From positions 30,220 through 94,219 of the forward strand of contig CAIOKO010000016.1 in assembly GCA_903858935.1 (NCBI GenBank): 64,000 nucleotides of DNA, read 5' to 3'. The DNA comes from an uncultured Schlesneria sp. (GTDB lineage Bacteria; Planctomycetota; Planctomycetia; Planctomycetales; Planctomycetaceae). The position numbers and the translations under genes are program-made. The notes beneath the pieces are model-generated. The model ran no database searches and had not been told where the DNA came from. It was given only the letters and a program-made list of their open reading frames with translations. Position 1 is the first letter of the stretch. Each line of letters starts with the position of its first letter. Positions 38,539 through 45,938 of this stretch are shown piece by piece.

Positions 38539-39135
38539 ATGGACGAATCGATTACCGAGACCTTTTTCTCGGCCTTGCAGCAGCGTCCGGACATTTACAT
38601 GGTCGGCATCGCGGGAGTCCCCGGCAGCGGCAAGACCACTTTGTGCCGCTCGATCATCGCTCGCCGACCGGACGTGGTGGTCGTACCGATGGACGGATAT
38701 CATCTGCCGCGCAGTCGCCTCGATGCGGAAGGGATGCTCCGACGAGGCGCACTCCATACATTCGACGGAGATGCCTTTTATCGGGACATGTTGTCACTTC
38801 GACAGACTCGTCAGGGAATATTTCCGGGCTTCGACCATGCCGAGAAAGATCCGCGCCCAGGCGCAGTTCGTGTGACTCCTGATGCACCACTCGTCATCGT
38901 CGAGGGGATCTACGTGTTGATGAAGTCGTGGCGTGCCGAGCCATTGTTCGATCTGCGAGTCTTCCTTGACTGTGATCTGGATGAAGCGGTCAATCGACTA
39001 ACGATCAGGCACGTCGAAACTGGCCTGGCGTCGACAGAAGCTGAAGGCCGTAACCGCGCCATAACCAACGACCGAGTCAACGCCGAAGTCATTCTGGCTG
39101 ACGGCTGCCGCGAACGAGCTGATCTTATTCTATGA
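38539..39135 (+). CDS. P-loop nucleoside/pantothenate kinase-like protein
   Basis: 198 residues. Walker A is GVPGSGKTTL (about 26-35). The sequences VVVPMDGYHLPRSRLDAEG and RRGALHTFDGDAF match the uridine kinase/pantothenate kinase/phosphoribulokinase group, and the acidic LVIVEGIYVLM follows. Within this group it most resembles the short YggC/'fructose transport system kinase'-type proteins. The true substrate is unknown; phosphoryl transfer from ATP to a small hydroxyl compound is expected. Its end overlaps the convergent gene at 39130 by 6 bp. Confidence 0.85.
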   Translation: MDESITETFFSALQQRPDIYMVGIAGVPGSGKTTLCRSIIARRPDVVVVPMDGYHLPRSRLDAEGMLRRGALHTFDGDAFYRDMLSLRQTRQGIFPGFDHAEKDPRPGAVRVTPDAPLVIVEGIYVLMKSWRAEPLFDLRVFLDCDLDEAVNRLTIRHVETGLASTEAEGRNRAITNDRVNAEVILADGCRERADLIL

Positions 39136-39417
39136 ATCTTTTGTGTTCCACAGATATGCAAGATAACCGAGTATTCCCGCATAAAAAGCAATAACCATTA
39201 CGACATTGTAAACCGGCCAAAAAGGCTCATGCGGCTTTGGCTGGGCCATCAATACGTCGGACAACCCGAGCATGCGATGGACCGTCAACATCGTTAAGAA
39301 TGGGACGAAAGCCAACAGCCCGATTAAATATCGCCTCCCGTTCCCAAAAAACGATTTCATGACCATTCTTCCCTTCTTCGCCGAACTCAAGAAACGCTCC
39401 TGTGATTCATGTTCCAT
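39130..39417 (-). CDS. small two-TM membrane protein, last gene of the array operon
   Basis: 95 residues, two hydrophobic segments (RRYLIGLLAFVPFLTMLTV and VYNVVMVIAFYAGILGYLAYLW) joined by a Pro-rich loop. It overlaps the preceding array gene by 11 bp, which supports translation from the same message. The first 18 residues may be outside the protein, since internal ATGs follow AAGGGA at residue 18 and 20. It lacks the RRKxGVVTL opening of the four paralogs and is not one of them. Function unknown. Confidence 0.6.
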   Translation of the reverse strand: MEHESQERFLSSAKKGRMVMKSFFGNGRRYLIGLLAFVPFLTMLTVHRMLGLSDVLMAQPKPHEPFWPVYNVVMVIAFYAGILGYLAYLWNTKDS

Positions 39418-39919
39418 CGATCACATTGGGGTCGACGGGTTTCTTTAGAGTCGAACTTTTCGGTTTGGAAACGAGCAAATAAGCCGAGACGACGGTAAAC
39501 GGGATCGTGATCAACCAGTAGGAGAAGGAGATAAACCATCGCTTCAAGGGATTCGAAAGCGATGTGTCAAAAGCGGACCCGATCATAATTCCGCCGAGAG
39601 TCCGGGCTTTTGTCACCACATTAGTAAAGCCGGCGTTCGCTAACGTCCAATATTCTTCATTCGTTTCCTCTGAACAGGCCTGGTCAAACCAGCGGAGCTT
39701 CAGTTGAGTGAAAACAACCGGCCGAGTGAAATGTCTTGCAAATATGATTGTCAGGAAGTGGTTGCGTGAGCAGATCATCAAGGGAGTTTGACCTTTCGAA
39801 TCAAAATAGACCCCTTCTTCTCGTCCTATGCTTCTGACCCAGGCCGCTGCAAACACGCACGCCAGCGTCAGCGTCACAACGCCAACTTTCTGACGCCGTC
39901 CCTGAAAAAAATCGCCCAA
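39407..39919 (-). CDS. paralogous two-TM membrane protein, array copy 4
   Basis: 170 residues, TTG start. Opens MGDFFQGRRQKVGVVTL, TM1 to about residue 27, WVRS, then a variable domain of about 95 residues, TM2 near 135-155 (WLITIPFTVVSAYLLVS) and a cytoplasmic tail closing DPNVIDGT. The preceding stop and this start are separated by ATT. The variable domain has little similarity to its neighbours, while both membrane segments are clearly homologous. Function unknown. The family seems planctomycete-specific from memory; a search would be needed to confirm that. Confidence 0.75.
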   Translation of the reverse strand: MGDFFQGRRQKVGVVTLTLACVFAAAWVRSIGREEGVYFDSKGQTPLMICSRNHFLTIIFARHFTRPVVFTQLKLRWFDQACSEETNEEYWTLANAGFTNVVTKARTLGGIMIGSAFDTSLSNPLKRWFISFSYWLITIPFTVVSAYLLVSKPKSSTLKKPVDPNVIDGT

Positions 39920-39922
39920 AAT

Positions 39923-40429
39923 TCACGCCCCTTCGCTCGCAGTGGGTTCAGGGATTTTCTTTTCAGTCGTTTTGCCGGGTTTGGACAGCAAAAGGCAAAA
40001 TGAGACAAGGGTCAGCGGGACGACGATGGACCAGTAAGGGAGCATATAATCTTCTTCTCCGTCATTGATTGAATGTCCAGCTCCAAAGTGAAACCCCGCC
40101 CAATCCCATCGCCAGTCAATTTCATTTTCGGATAATTCCCCCAAGTGATCGACCGCTCGCGGAATTCCATCATTGTCCAGCCATCGCCAATGTGTCGGCG
40201 TGATTTCGTTGGAGAACCACTTTGGTTTCGATTTGTTGTCCCGAGTTGTCAATCGAGCGAATTCAATCACGCCGCACGCTGATTCAACGCAAAAAGTATC
40301 ATTGCCATACGGAATCATGACCAGATCATGTCGGATTAAACTTCTTACCCACGCCCCCACAAACACGCAGGCCATAAACAGCGTCACAACCCCGATCTTC
40401 CTTCGGCATCCCCGAAGATACTCACCCAT
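39923..40429 (-). CDS. paralogous two-TM membrane protein, array copy 3
   Basis: 168 residues. Opens MGEYLRGCRRKIGVVTL, TM1, WVRSL, then a variable region, TM2 (WSIVVPLTLVSFCLLLSKPG) and a tail ending EPTASEGA. TGA-ATC-ATG joins it to the gene before, and GAGGGGAC lies about 7 nt ahead of its ATG, inside the previous coding end. The domain between the membrane parts (about 35-130) faces either the periplasm or the paryphoplasm and is rich in aromatic and acidic residues. No catalytic motif. Confidence 0.78.
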   Translation of the reverse strand: MGEYLRGCRRKIGVVTLFMACVFVGAWVRSLIRHDLVMIPYGNDTFCVESACGVIEFARLTTRDNKSKPKWFSNEITPTHWRWLDNDGIPRAVDHLGELSENEIDWRWDWAGFHFGAGHSINDGEEDYMLPYWSIVVPLTLVSFCLLLSKPGKTTEKKIPEPTASEGA

Positions 40430-40432
40430 GAT

Positions 40433-40954
40433 TCACGTCCCCTCGTTCATGGAAGGTTCAGGCGTTTTCACTGCGAGCGATGGGCAGGGCTTACTGAGTA
40501 ATAGATAAGCCGACAGCAGTGAAAGCGGGATGGTCAAGTAATAATACGTGACAACGAAGAACGACGTATCGACAACAAATGTGGGTGTAATCCACTTTCG
40601 TGTCGCATAGGCTAACCCACAGAATTCCGTATTTGTATCCGCCGTGGCCAGGTTAGCTCTGCTCGTCCCATAGCTGGATATCTGCCCGTCAGGATTCACG
40701 AGACTTTCCGAGGTCCAGCTATTAAGACCGCCATTTTTGAAACTCAGTTGCGGTCGATCACCGCTGACATATTGGTATCGAGAGAGTTCCACAGTCCCGT
40801 GCTCGATCGTTAATCTCCAAAAGCTGTTCCAAGTTTCCAGCGTCAGCCAATCAATCGTTGATAAGCTCCTGACCCACCCGGCCATGAATAAACACGCCAT
40901 CAGCAGCGTCACGACGCCAGCCTTACGTCGCCAACTTCTGAAAAACTCCCTCAT
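40433..40954 (-). CDS. paralogous two-TM membrane protein, array copy 2
   Basis: 173 residues. Opens MREFFRSWRRKAGVVTL, TM1 (LMACLFMAGWVRSL), variable domain with WNSFWRLTIEHGTVELSRYQY, TM2 (YYYLTIPLSLLSAYLLLSKP) and a tail ending EPSMNEGT. TAA-ATC-ATG joins it to the gene before. The HGTVELSRY segment has a counterpart in copy 3 (ACGVIEFARL) and in the first copy (GNRISLVKGE), so the middle domain is diverged rather than unrelated. Confidence 0.78.
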   Translation of the reverse strand: MREFFRSWRRKAGVVTLLMACLFMAGWVRSLSTIDWLTLETWNSFWRLTIEHGTVELSRYQYVSGDRPQLSFKNGGLNSWTSESLVNPDGQISSYGTSRANLATADTNTEFCGLAYATRKWITPTFVVDTSFFVVTYYYLTIPLSLLSAYLLLSKPCPSLAVKTPEPSMNEGT

Positions 40955-40957
40955 GAT

Positions 40958-41449
40958 TTATGTTTCATGTTTTGGAATGGGTTCAGGGATTGTCGTTTCA
41001 GTCGATTTGCGCGGCTTGGTGCGCAGCAAGAATGCCGAAACCAAAGTCAGCGGAGCGACGATCGACCAGAACGGAATATCAACAATTGACGTCAGGTTTA
41101 AATTAACCAACCGTACTGGCACCGTCATCTGCGAAACACCGACAGTGGATTGATCATCATTTCGGGATGCGTCTTGGTCGCTTTCCGGGAGCGTGGTTGG
41201 ATGGCTCGAATTATCAACAGTCTCAACCTCGTCAATAGTCGTGATTACCTCGCCTTTGACGAGAGAGATCCTGTTTCCATCGGTAAACAGAGTAATTCCA
41301 CCACCGCTGTAGGGAATCATGCGATCGAACTGACGGTTGATCAGGTTTGGATTGGTCAAACAAGTCAACCACGCCATGGCCAGCACACACGCCATCACGA
41401 GCGTCAGGACCCCGACTTTTCTTTTCCATCCCCTGAAGAACTCACCCAC
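40958..41449 (-). CDS. paralogous two-TM membrane protein, array copy 1
   Basis: 163 residues if started at the GTG at 41449. The frame is open to 41521, but the GTG is preceded by GGAGGAATC, the same ATC that precedes the ATG of copies 2 and 3, and the protein then opens VGEFFRGWKRKVGVLTL in line with its paralogs. TM1 is followed by WLTCL in place of WVRS. TM2 is WSIVAPLTLVSAFLLRTKP and the tail ends EPIPKHET. As first gene of the operon it probably has the promoter in the 316-bp spacer behind it. Confidence 0.78.
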   Translation of the reverse strand: MGEFFRGWKRKVGVLTLVMACVLAMAWLTCLTNPNLINRQFDRMIPYSGGGITLFTDGNRISLVKGEVITTIDEVETVDNSSHPTTLPESDQDASRNDDQSTVGVSQMTVPVRLVNLNLTSIVDIPFWSIVAPLTLVSAFLLRTKPRKSTETTIPEPIPKHET

Positions 41450-41701
41450 GATTCCTCCAATCAAATTCCACTCCACCTCAACGGGATTGTGTGGATGATT
41501 TGCCATCGAACACAATGACAAACCGTCTTGAGTGCGTCAATTGGATGTGATTGAGGCTGAGACCTGCTAGCTCATCCGTAAGACGAAAAGAATTTATATC
41601 AAAGGCGCCAGGACGCCATGGAAAGAAATCCGTTCTGTGATGCGATCCGGTAATCGTGGCGGCTTTGCGCCACTGCGTTGACATCATATCTGGATTGATT
41701 C

Positions 41702-41765
41702 GAAGTCACTTTCAACGCGAGAACGACAACCCAATTCTGAACTCATCGTGCGACGCGCATGAAAA
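41702..41765 (+). repeat. 64-bp imperfect direct repeat, copy 1
   Basis: Matches 43924-43987 at 53 of 64 positions in the same orientation. It ends right against the stop codon of the c-heme protein gene at 41766. Confidence 0.7.
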
Positions 41766-42812
41766 TTAAGGAGAGGGGTCTGACCGCGTCAGCCGATAGC
41801 TGAAAACGCCGAGCAACGTGCCGTCGGCAACTTGATGGCATTTCGTGCAACGCCCTACTGCTCGCAATGGGCCGACCACCTCAATCTCGCCTTCGGACGA
41901 CGTCGTGACAACCTTGTCTGCCGGATTCGATTCCAACTGTGCCAGAGCGCGCTGTTCGAAAGCGTTTAGCGTCGCTGGGGAAGATTCGTATATTTCGCAA
42001 GCCGTTAGCTCGCGATGGATGCTGACAGAGCCAGAAGCGGTCTCTTTCATCAGGCTGAACAATTTCAGTCGATCGATTTTCCACTCCGTTCTGATGGCTC
42101 GTTCGTTTGATGCTTCGAGCAGTCGGACGAGTGGATCGTGCGTCACGATTGACCGTTCAAAATCTACTTCAGGGTTGCCGAAAGTTTCTGCGTTCCTCGA
42201 AGCAGGAGGCTTCGTGGTTCGGAGGAATCGCGATCTTTTCGAGATCAGATCAACTTTGACAGTGTAAAATTCGTCAACGGACAGGAACGATCTCGGCTCG
42301 ATCCAGAGATTTCCAGACCATTCGACGATGTACCAGTTCCAGATATTTCTGAAAGCCAATCGATCGACGTTCGAGTAACCCCGGCGCCGATGCCCGGCAA
42401 ACCAGTGCCATCCAACGGACTCTTCCTTTGTAAATTCGGATTGGAACCAGTTGTGAAAACGGGAAAACGCCTCGTTCCGAGAAAACTCCTCGATTTGGTC
42501 ACGAATGATGGATCGCGTCGCATCGGCTGGCACGGCTTGGTCGATAGATGGCAAGAACTGGTTGTTGAAAACTAGAATTTTGCCACCAATTCCGACGTAT
42601 CCTGCTGGAGTTGGGAATAACTGACAGGCCGGCGTATCGCAATCGGCCCACGAATCGTCGGCATCACGATATTCCTGGCGATCATCCTCCTCAGGTTGCG
42701 AGATCCTCGTGTCATCTGGTTCGCTCACTTCGCCCCAGACAAGGCTGTGTCCGATGGAAATTGCGAATGCGACCGCCGAGGCACCGAGCGCAATTCTGAC
42801 AAAGAGTGTCAT
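41766..42812 (-). CDS. exported protein with a C-terminal c-type heme site
   Basis: 348 residues from the ATG at 42812, which has AGGAGG 9 nt ahead; the frame opens with a TTG six codons earlier. Signal peptide MTLFVRIALGASAVAFAISIG. A long aromatic-rich middle (about 90-220) has no recognised domain. Near the end is RCTKCHQVADGTLLGVFSY, a single CXXCH heme-attachment motif followed by a GxLLGxFxY segment. A periplasmic redox or sensing role is inferred. It is flanked by the two copies of a 64-bp repeat together with the HNH pair. Confidence 0.72.
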   Translation of the reverse strand: MTLFVRIALGASAVAFAISIGHSLVWGEVSEPDDTRISQPEEDDRQEYRDADDSWADCDTPACQLFPTPAGYVGIGGKILVFNNQFLPSIDQAVPADATRSIIRDQIEEFSRNEAFSRFHNWFQSEFTKEESVGWHWFAGHRRRGYSNVDRLAFRNIWNWYIVEWSGNLWIEPRSFLSVDEFYTVKVDLISKRSRFLRTTKPPASRNAETFGNPEVDFERSIVTHDPLVRLLEASNERAIRTEWKIDRLKLFSLMKETASGSVSIHRELTACEIYESSPATLNAFEQRALAQLESNPADKVVTTSSEGEIEVVGPLRAVGRCTKCHQVADGTLLGVFSYRLTRSDPSP

Positions 42813-43148
42813 GCGACACGCCTCCTGCAACGATTACAAGCATCCGTAGCTACGATGCGGCCTCGAAAAGACCTGGACTCCGCCAGTGTTATCGCTGCAA
42901 ACCGTCTTTCGGACAAGACGTGTCAAAGGCCAGGATTGCCGGCTGCGGGTTTCACGAATTAAATCAGCCTCGATTTCAACCATGCTGATTCGATTCCAAA
43001 CTTCTTCACGTCCGTGAGTCAATTCCTTCAACGCCCGTCTTATTTCCTAGGGATCAAGTTTGCCCTTCAACGCTCGTTCGAGAACCAAATCGATTCATGT
43101 AAAAGTTCAGTCACGGGGCGCGTAGAAATTGCCATAATTGAACGCCGA
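42813..43148. other. intergenic spacer, no supported gene
   Basis: 336 bp between the c-heme gene and the HNH gene, both on the minus strand. No terminator, promoter or coding frame that I can support. Confidence 0.4.
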
Positions 43149-43550
43149 TTAGTGCCAGAAAACACCTTCTTCGATAAGCGATTCGCGATGAGCGACTCGA
43201 TGCGGTTGATTGATGCAGAGGACGTCAATTGTCACATTTCCAAACGGCCTGAGCCCGACAAGCCATCCCCGATTCCACCGAAAATGGTCACTCCAAATTT
43301 GACGCCGTGGGTGAAACAGTTGCGCTACCACCCCGGTCTCGGGATCGACCCCGGACAATTTCGGGCCCTTATGGTTATTGCAGGGAAAACAGGCGAGCGC
43401 AAGATTGTCGAGTGATGTAGGCCCATAATGTTTTCGAGCAATGATGTGATCGAACTCAAAAGGACGAGGATCGAATACTTGCGGAATCTGACAATACTCA
43501 CAACGCGCGCCTGCGCGTTGCCAAATCGCTTCACTCAACAGACGATCCAT
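43149..43550 (-). CDS. HNH endonuclease
   Basis: 133 residues from the ATG at 43550 that overlaps the stop of the preceding gene (TGATG). The frame is open further upstream but runs through that gene. The motif set is ARCEYCQIPQ (first Cys pair), FEFDHIIARKHYG (the H-H core), NLALACFPCNNHKG (N and second Cys pair), then LFHPRRQIWSDHF. This subfamily is usually found directly behind a small protein of the type encoded here and is widespread in Planctomycetota and Cyanobacteria. A nuclease role is expected; the biological target is unknown. Confidence 0.9.
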   Translation of the reverse strand: MDRLLSEAIWQRAGARCEYCQIPQVFDPRPFEFDHIIARKHYGPTSLDNLALACFPCNNHKGPKLSGVDPETGVVAQLFHPRRQIWSDHFRWNRGWLVGLRPFGNVTIDVLCINQPHRVAHRESLIEEGVFWH

Positions 43551-43837
43551 CAGGACTGCCCTGTTGTAATTTTCCGAAGTGAGATTCTCGCTTTGGACTG
43601 TAATAACCCGATGAGGCTGCCGATTTTTTCGTAGCCGTCGAGCCACTCGCGATCTTCGGCCGTCAATTCTCCATTACGAGCTTTTTCAGCCAATTCACGC
43701 ATCCGCTGGCGGTCGGTCTCGGAAAATGAGATTGCTAACATGGCACGAGCCGCCGCCTCCGAAAGCGTTGGCTCGGTCGGAGCGATTACTCCCGCAAGAA
43801 TTTGGGATTCAATACTTATGGTCGCTGCACTGCTCAT
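43550..43837 (-). CDS. small helical partner protein of the HNH endonuclease
   Basis: 95 residues from the ATG at 43837 (MSSAATISIESQILAGVI); an upstream start at 43897 is open but unlike the family. The body is helical: LSEAAARAMLAISFSETD, RMRELAEKARNGELTAEDRE, then GSLIGLLQSKARISL. It overlaps the HNH start by one base, so the two are probably coupled. The pairing suggests a regulator or antitoxin-like partner; this is inference from context only. Confidence 0.82.
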   Translation of the reverse strand: MSSAATISIESQILAGVIAPTEPTLSEAAARAMLAISFSETDRQRMRELAEKARNGELTAEDREWLDGYEKIGSLIGLLQSKARISLRKITTGQS

Positions 43838-43923
43838 GATTTTGAGTTTACCATGCTCACAATCAACGAGTCCACTACCTTTTTTCTTCCCGCTCACACT
43901 GGTTCGCCAATAGCGATGACTTT

Positions 43924-43987
43924 GAAGTCACCATCAACGCGCAATCGACAAGCCCATTCTGAACCCATCATACGACGCGCGTGAAAA
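43924..43987 (+). repeat. 64-bp imperfect direct repeat, copy 2
   Basis: Second copy of the repeat at 41702-41765 (53 of 64 identical, same orientation). It ends 1 bp from the 3' end of the tRNA-Arg gene. The tRNA sequence itself is not duplicated. Confidence 0.7.
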
Positions 43988-43988
43988 A

Positions 43989-44062
43989 TGCCCCCGGCTG
44001 GAGTCGAACCAGCAACCTTCGGCTTCGGAGGCCGACGCTCTATCCAATTGAGCTACGAGAGC
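43989..44062 (-). tRNA. tRNA-Arg (anticodon CCG)
   Basis: 74 nt read on the minus strand. Acceptor GCTCTCG/CGGGGGC (with G-T pairs), D arm GCTC...GAGC, anticodon stem TCGGC/GCCGA with loop CTCCGAA giving anticodon CCG, and T arm GCTGG-TTCGACT-CCAGC. Discriminator A; CCA is not encoded. A TTTTT run follows directly and may end transcription. Confidence 0.95.
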
Positions 44063-44366
44063 TTACGGCAATCTGCGACGAAAACGCTGACGTTTCTGAG
44101 CCGGTTTGAATTTTGGCTCGTCTGTGCAGCATCAATTTTTCACCGTTGAATGATCCGATGAAGCAATTATGAAGGATTCGGGTATGAAAACAAGCATCCT
44201 GCGGAAAACAGTCAGAACCAATGACGAAATTCACGCCAATCTTTCCAAGGTAATGGTCGTCTCTTTTACGCGGGAGTACCGCCTGCTTGAAACTCTTGCC
44301 ATAGTTGCAATACTGCTGGCGCGGTTGTTTTTGACAATTTAGTCACCAATAAATGAGGAAACGAAA
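44063..44366. other. spacer between tRNA-Arg and tpx
   Basis: 304 bp. A TTGACA at 44331-44336 resembles a -35 box, but the only -10-like sequence 13 bp on (AATAAA) overlaps the ribosome-binding site of tpx, so I do not call a promoter. No gene. Confidence 0.4.
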
Positions 44367-44879
44367 ATGAAGCGTACCGGTGCAACGAAGTTGAAGGGGA
44401 ATCCTGTCGATCTGAAGGGGCGAGCTCTGAAAGTGGGCGACGATGCTCCTGACTTCAATCTGCAAGACAACGGCCTGGCCGATGTGACCCTCGCTTCCAG
44501 TGCGGGTAAGACTCGCATCATCGCCACGATTCCATCACTCGATACGCCGGTCTGCCACCTGGAAACCAAGCGATTCAACGAAGAAGCCAAGAAGTTGCCG
44601 AATGCTGAAGTTCTGGTCGTCAGCATGGACCTTCCGTTCGGTGCCAAGCGATGGTGCGGTGCCGAAGGCATCGATTCCGTAAAAACGCTGAGCGCTCATC
44701 GCTGCAATGACTTTGGTAATGATTATGGTGTGCTGATCAGTGGCGGACCGCTTGATCGCTGCTTCGCACGAGCGATTTTCGTCGTGAATCCAGCGGGCAA
44801 GATCACCTTTGTCGAATATGTCAGTGAAATTGCGGAACATCCTAACTACGAGGCAGCCCTGGCCGCCGCCAAGGGTTGA
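44367..44879 (+). CDS. tpx: thiol peroxidase (Tpx, atypical 2-Cys peroxiredoxin)
   Basis: 170 residues, GAGGAAA 6 nt before the ATG. It reduces peroxides in the cytoplasm or periplasm using thioredoxin. The peroxidatic Cys63 is in SLDTPVCHLET and the resolving Cys97 in GAKRWCGAEG, as in Tpx. The family opening VGDDAPDFNLQDN is also intact. Length is normal for the family. It stands alone; a strong hairpin follows before the next gene. Confidence 0.95.
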   Translation: MKRTGATKLKGNPVDLKGRALKVGDDAPDFNLQDNGLADVTLASSAGKTRIIATIPSLDTPVCHLETKRFNEEAKKLPNAEVLVVSMDLPFGAKRWCGAEGIDSVKTLSAHRCNDFGNDYGVLISGGPLDRCFARAIFVVNPAGKITFVEYVSEIAEHPNYEAALAAAKG

Positions 44880-44954
44880 TCGAAAGACTTCGGAACCCGT
44901 ATTTCCAGAGTAATCAACTTCGGGTAGATTTTTGGAATGAGAGGGATTGCACGC

Positions 44955-44981
44955 GCGGTCGGCTGCCCGGCAGCTGACCGC
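44955..44981 (+). terminator. GC-rich hairpin between tpx and the PepSY-like gene
   Basis: GCGGTCGGCTGC (44955-44966) pairs with GCAGCTGACCGC (44970-44981), 12 bp with one G-T pair and a CCG loop. TTTTTGG lies upstream and CCAAAAA downstream, but no T tract follows on the plus strand. It could end tpx or act in the leader of the next gene. Confidence 0.45.
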
Positions 44982-45019
44982 CTCCCCCAAAAATTACGGT
45001 CGTCACGAAAGGATTTGCG

Positions 45020-45655
45020 ATGAAACTCCGTTACCTGGGAATGTCGGTGTTGCTGGCCGGATTGTCTGTTTCCACTGTCGTCGCCCTGCGAGCTGCCGAT
45101 GACAAGCCGAAAGCCAAGTCCAAAGAAACGAAACAGGCTTTGCCAGCGGACGAAAAGTTAGACCCCGGCATCATCAAATTCACCTCGGCTCCTGCCGCAG
45201 TCCAAAAGACGTTCAAGGAAGAAGTCAAAGGTGGCAAGATCGAGCTCCTCGGCAAAGGGGAAAGCGATCGGGGAGTCTTCTACAAAGCCCTGATCGGAAA
45301 TGCGGCAGGCCACAATTATGAAGTTGCCGTCGGTGAGAATGGTCTGTTGCTGGAAAAAATCCTGCAGATGGTGACCACCGAAGTGACTGTCGAGGACTGC
45401 CCTCCCGCCGTCATGAAGACGCTGGGCGAAGAGGCCAAGGGAGCCAAAATCGAATCGGTGGAAAAAGTGGTTGAAGGCAAACGAGCCCACTATGTTCTGG
45501 ACGTCGTCCATCAAAAATCGAAATATCAGATCATTGTGATCGAAGACGGCACCCTGATTTCGAAAGTCGTCGACTACGAAAAGGATGCTGATCCCGTTCC
45601 CGCTCCTGTCGAAGCCAAGGCAACAGGGAAAGAATCAGGGACACGAAAGAAGTAA
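45020..45655 (+). CDS. exported PepSY-like repeat protein
   Basis: 211 residues. Signal peptide MKLRYLGMSVLLAGLSVSTVVALRA, a Lys-rich linker, then two similar segments of about 60 residues. Each has a short helix with the pattern APAAVQKTFKEEVKGGKIE / PPAVMKTLGEEAKGAKIES, then beta strands (YKALIGNAAGHNYEVAVGENG / YVLDVVHQKSKYQIIVIEDG). This is the PepSY-like (PF11396-type) arrangement of planctomycete and Bacteroidetes exported proteins. The final residues are charged. No enzymatic motif; periplasmic binding or inhibitor role is only a family-level guess. Confidence 0.75.
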   Translation: MKLRYLGMSVLLAGLSVSTVVALRAADDKPKAKSKETKQALPADEKLDPGIIKFTSAPAAVQKTFKEEVKGGKIELLGKGESDRGVFYKALIGNAAGHNYEVAVGENGLLLEKILQMVTTEVTVEDCPPAVMKTLGEEAKGAKIESVEKVVEGKRAHYVLDVVHQKSKYQIIVIEDGTLISKVVDYEKDADPVPAPVEAKATGKESGTRKK

Positions 45656-45689
45656 TTGCGAGTTAACGCCGTTCGCTGAACAGAGTCGG

Positions 45690-45720
45690 ACGAAAGCTCA
45701 TCGGGCTGGTGAGCTTTCGT
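45690..45720 (+). terminator. hairpin after the PepSY-like gene
   Basis: ACGAAAGCTCA and TGAGCTTTCGT form a perfect 11-bp stem with a 9-nt loop, 35 bp after the stop codon. It is followed by CTTGGCGTTTT, a weak T tract. Confidence 0.6.
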
Positions 45721-45840
45721 CTTGGCGTTTTACATGCCTTTAAGGCAAATTGCATTGTATTCGGTATTGTTAAGCGAGGTTGTCGATTGCCTTCGCTGCT
45801 CGGCAGGAGGTTCGCCTTCCTGAAAGCAAAACGAAGGACT

Positions 45841-45871
45841 GGTGGGCTTCGAAGACTCGACCCCACCCTAC
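45841..45871 (+). repeat. 31-bp dispersed repeat, copy 2
   Basis: Same orientation as 26637-26667, 28 of 31 matching, again ending CACCCTAC in a spacer between convergent genes. Confidence 0.6.
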
Positions 45872-45938
45872 TTTTCGGCTCGGCGGAGCCTCGCTATACC
45901 TGTTAAGGATGCACTTTCGGAACTGCCTTCGCATTGGC

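Noticed and set aside
44331..44355. TTGACA/AATAAA promoter for tpx
   Set aside because: Spacing is too short and the -10-like part overlaps the ribosome-binding site, leaving no leader.
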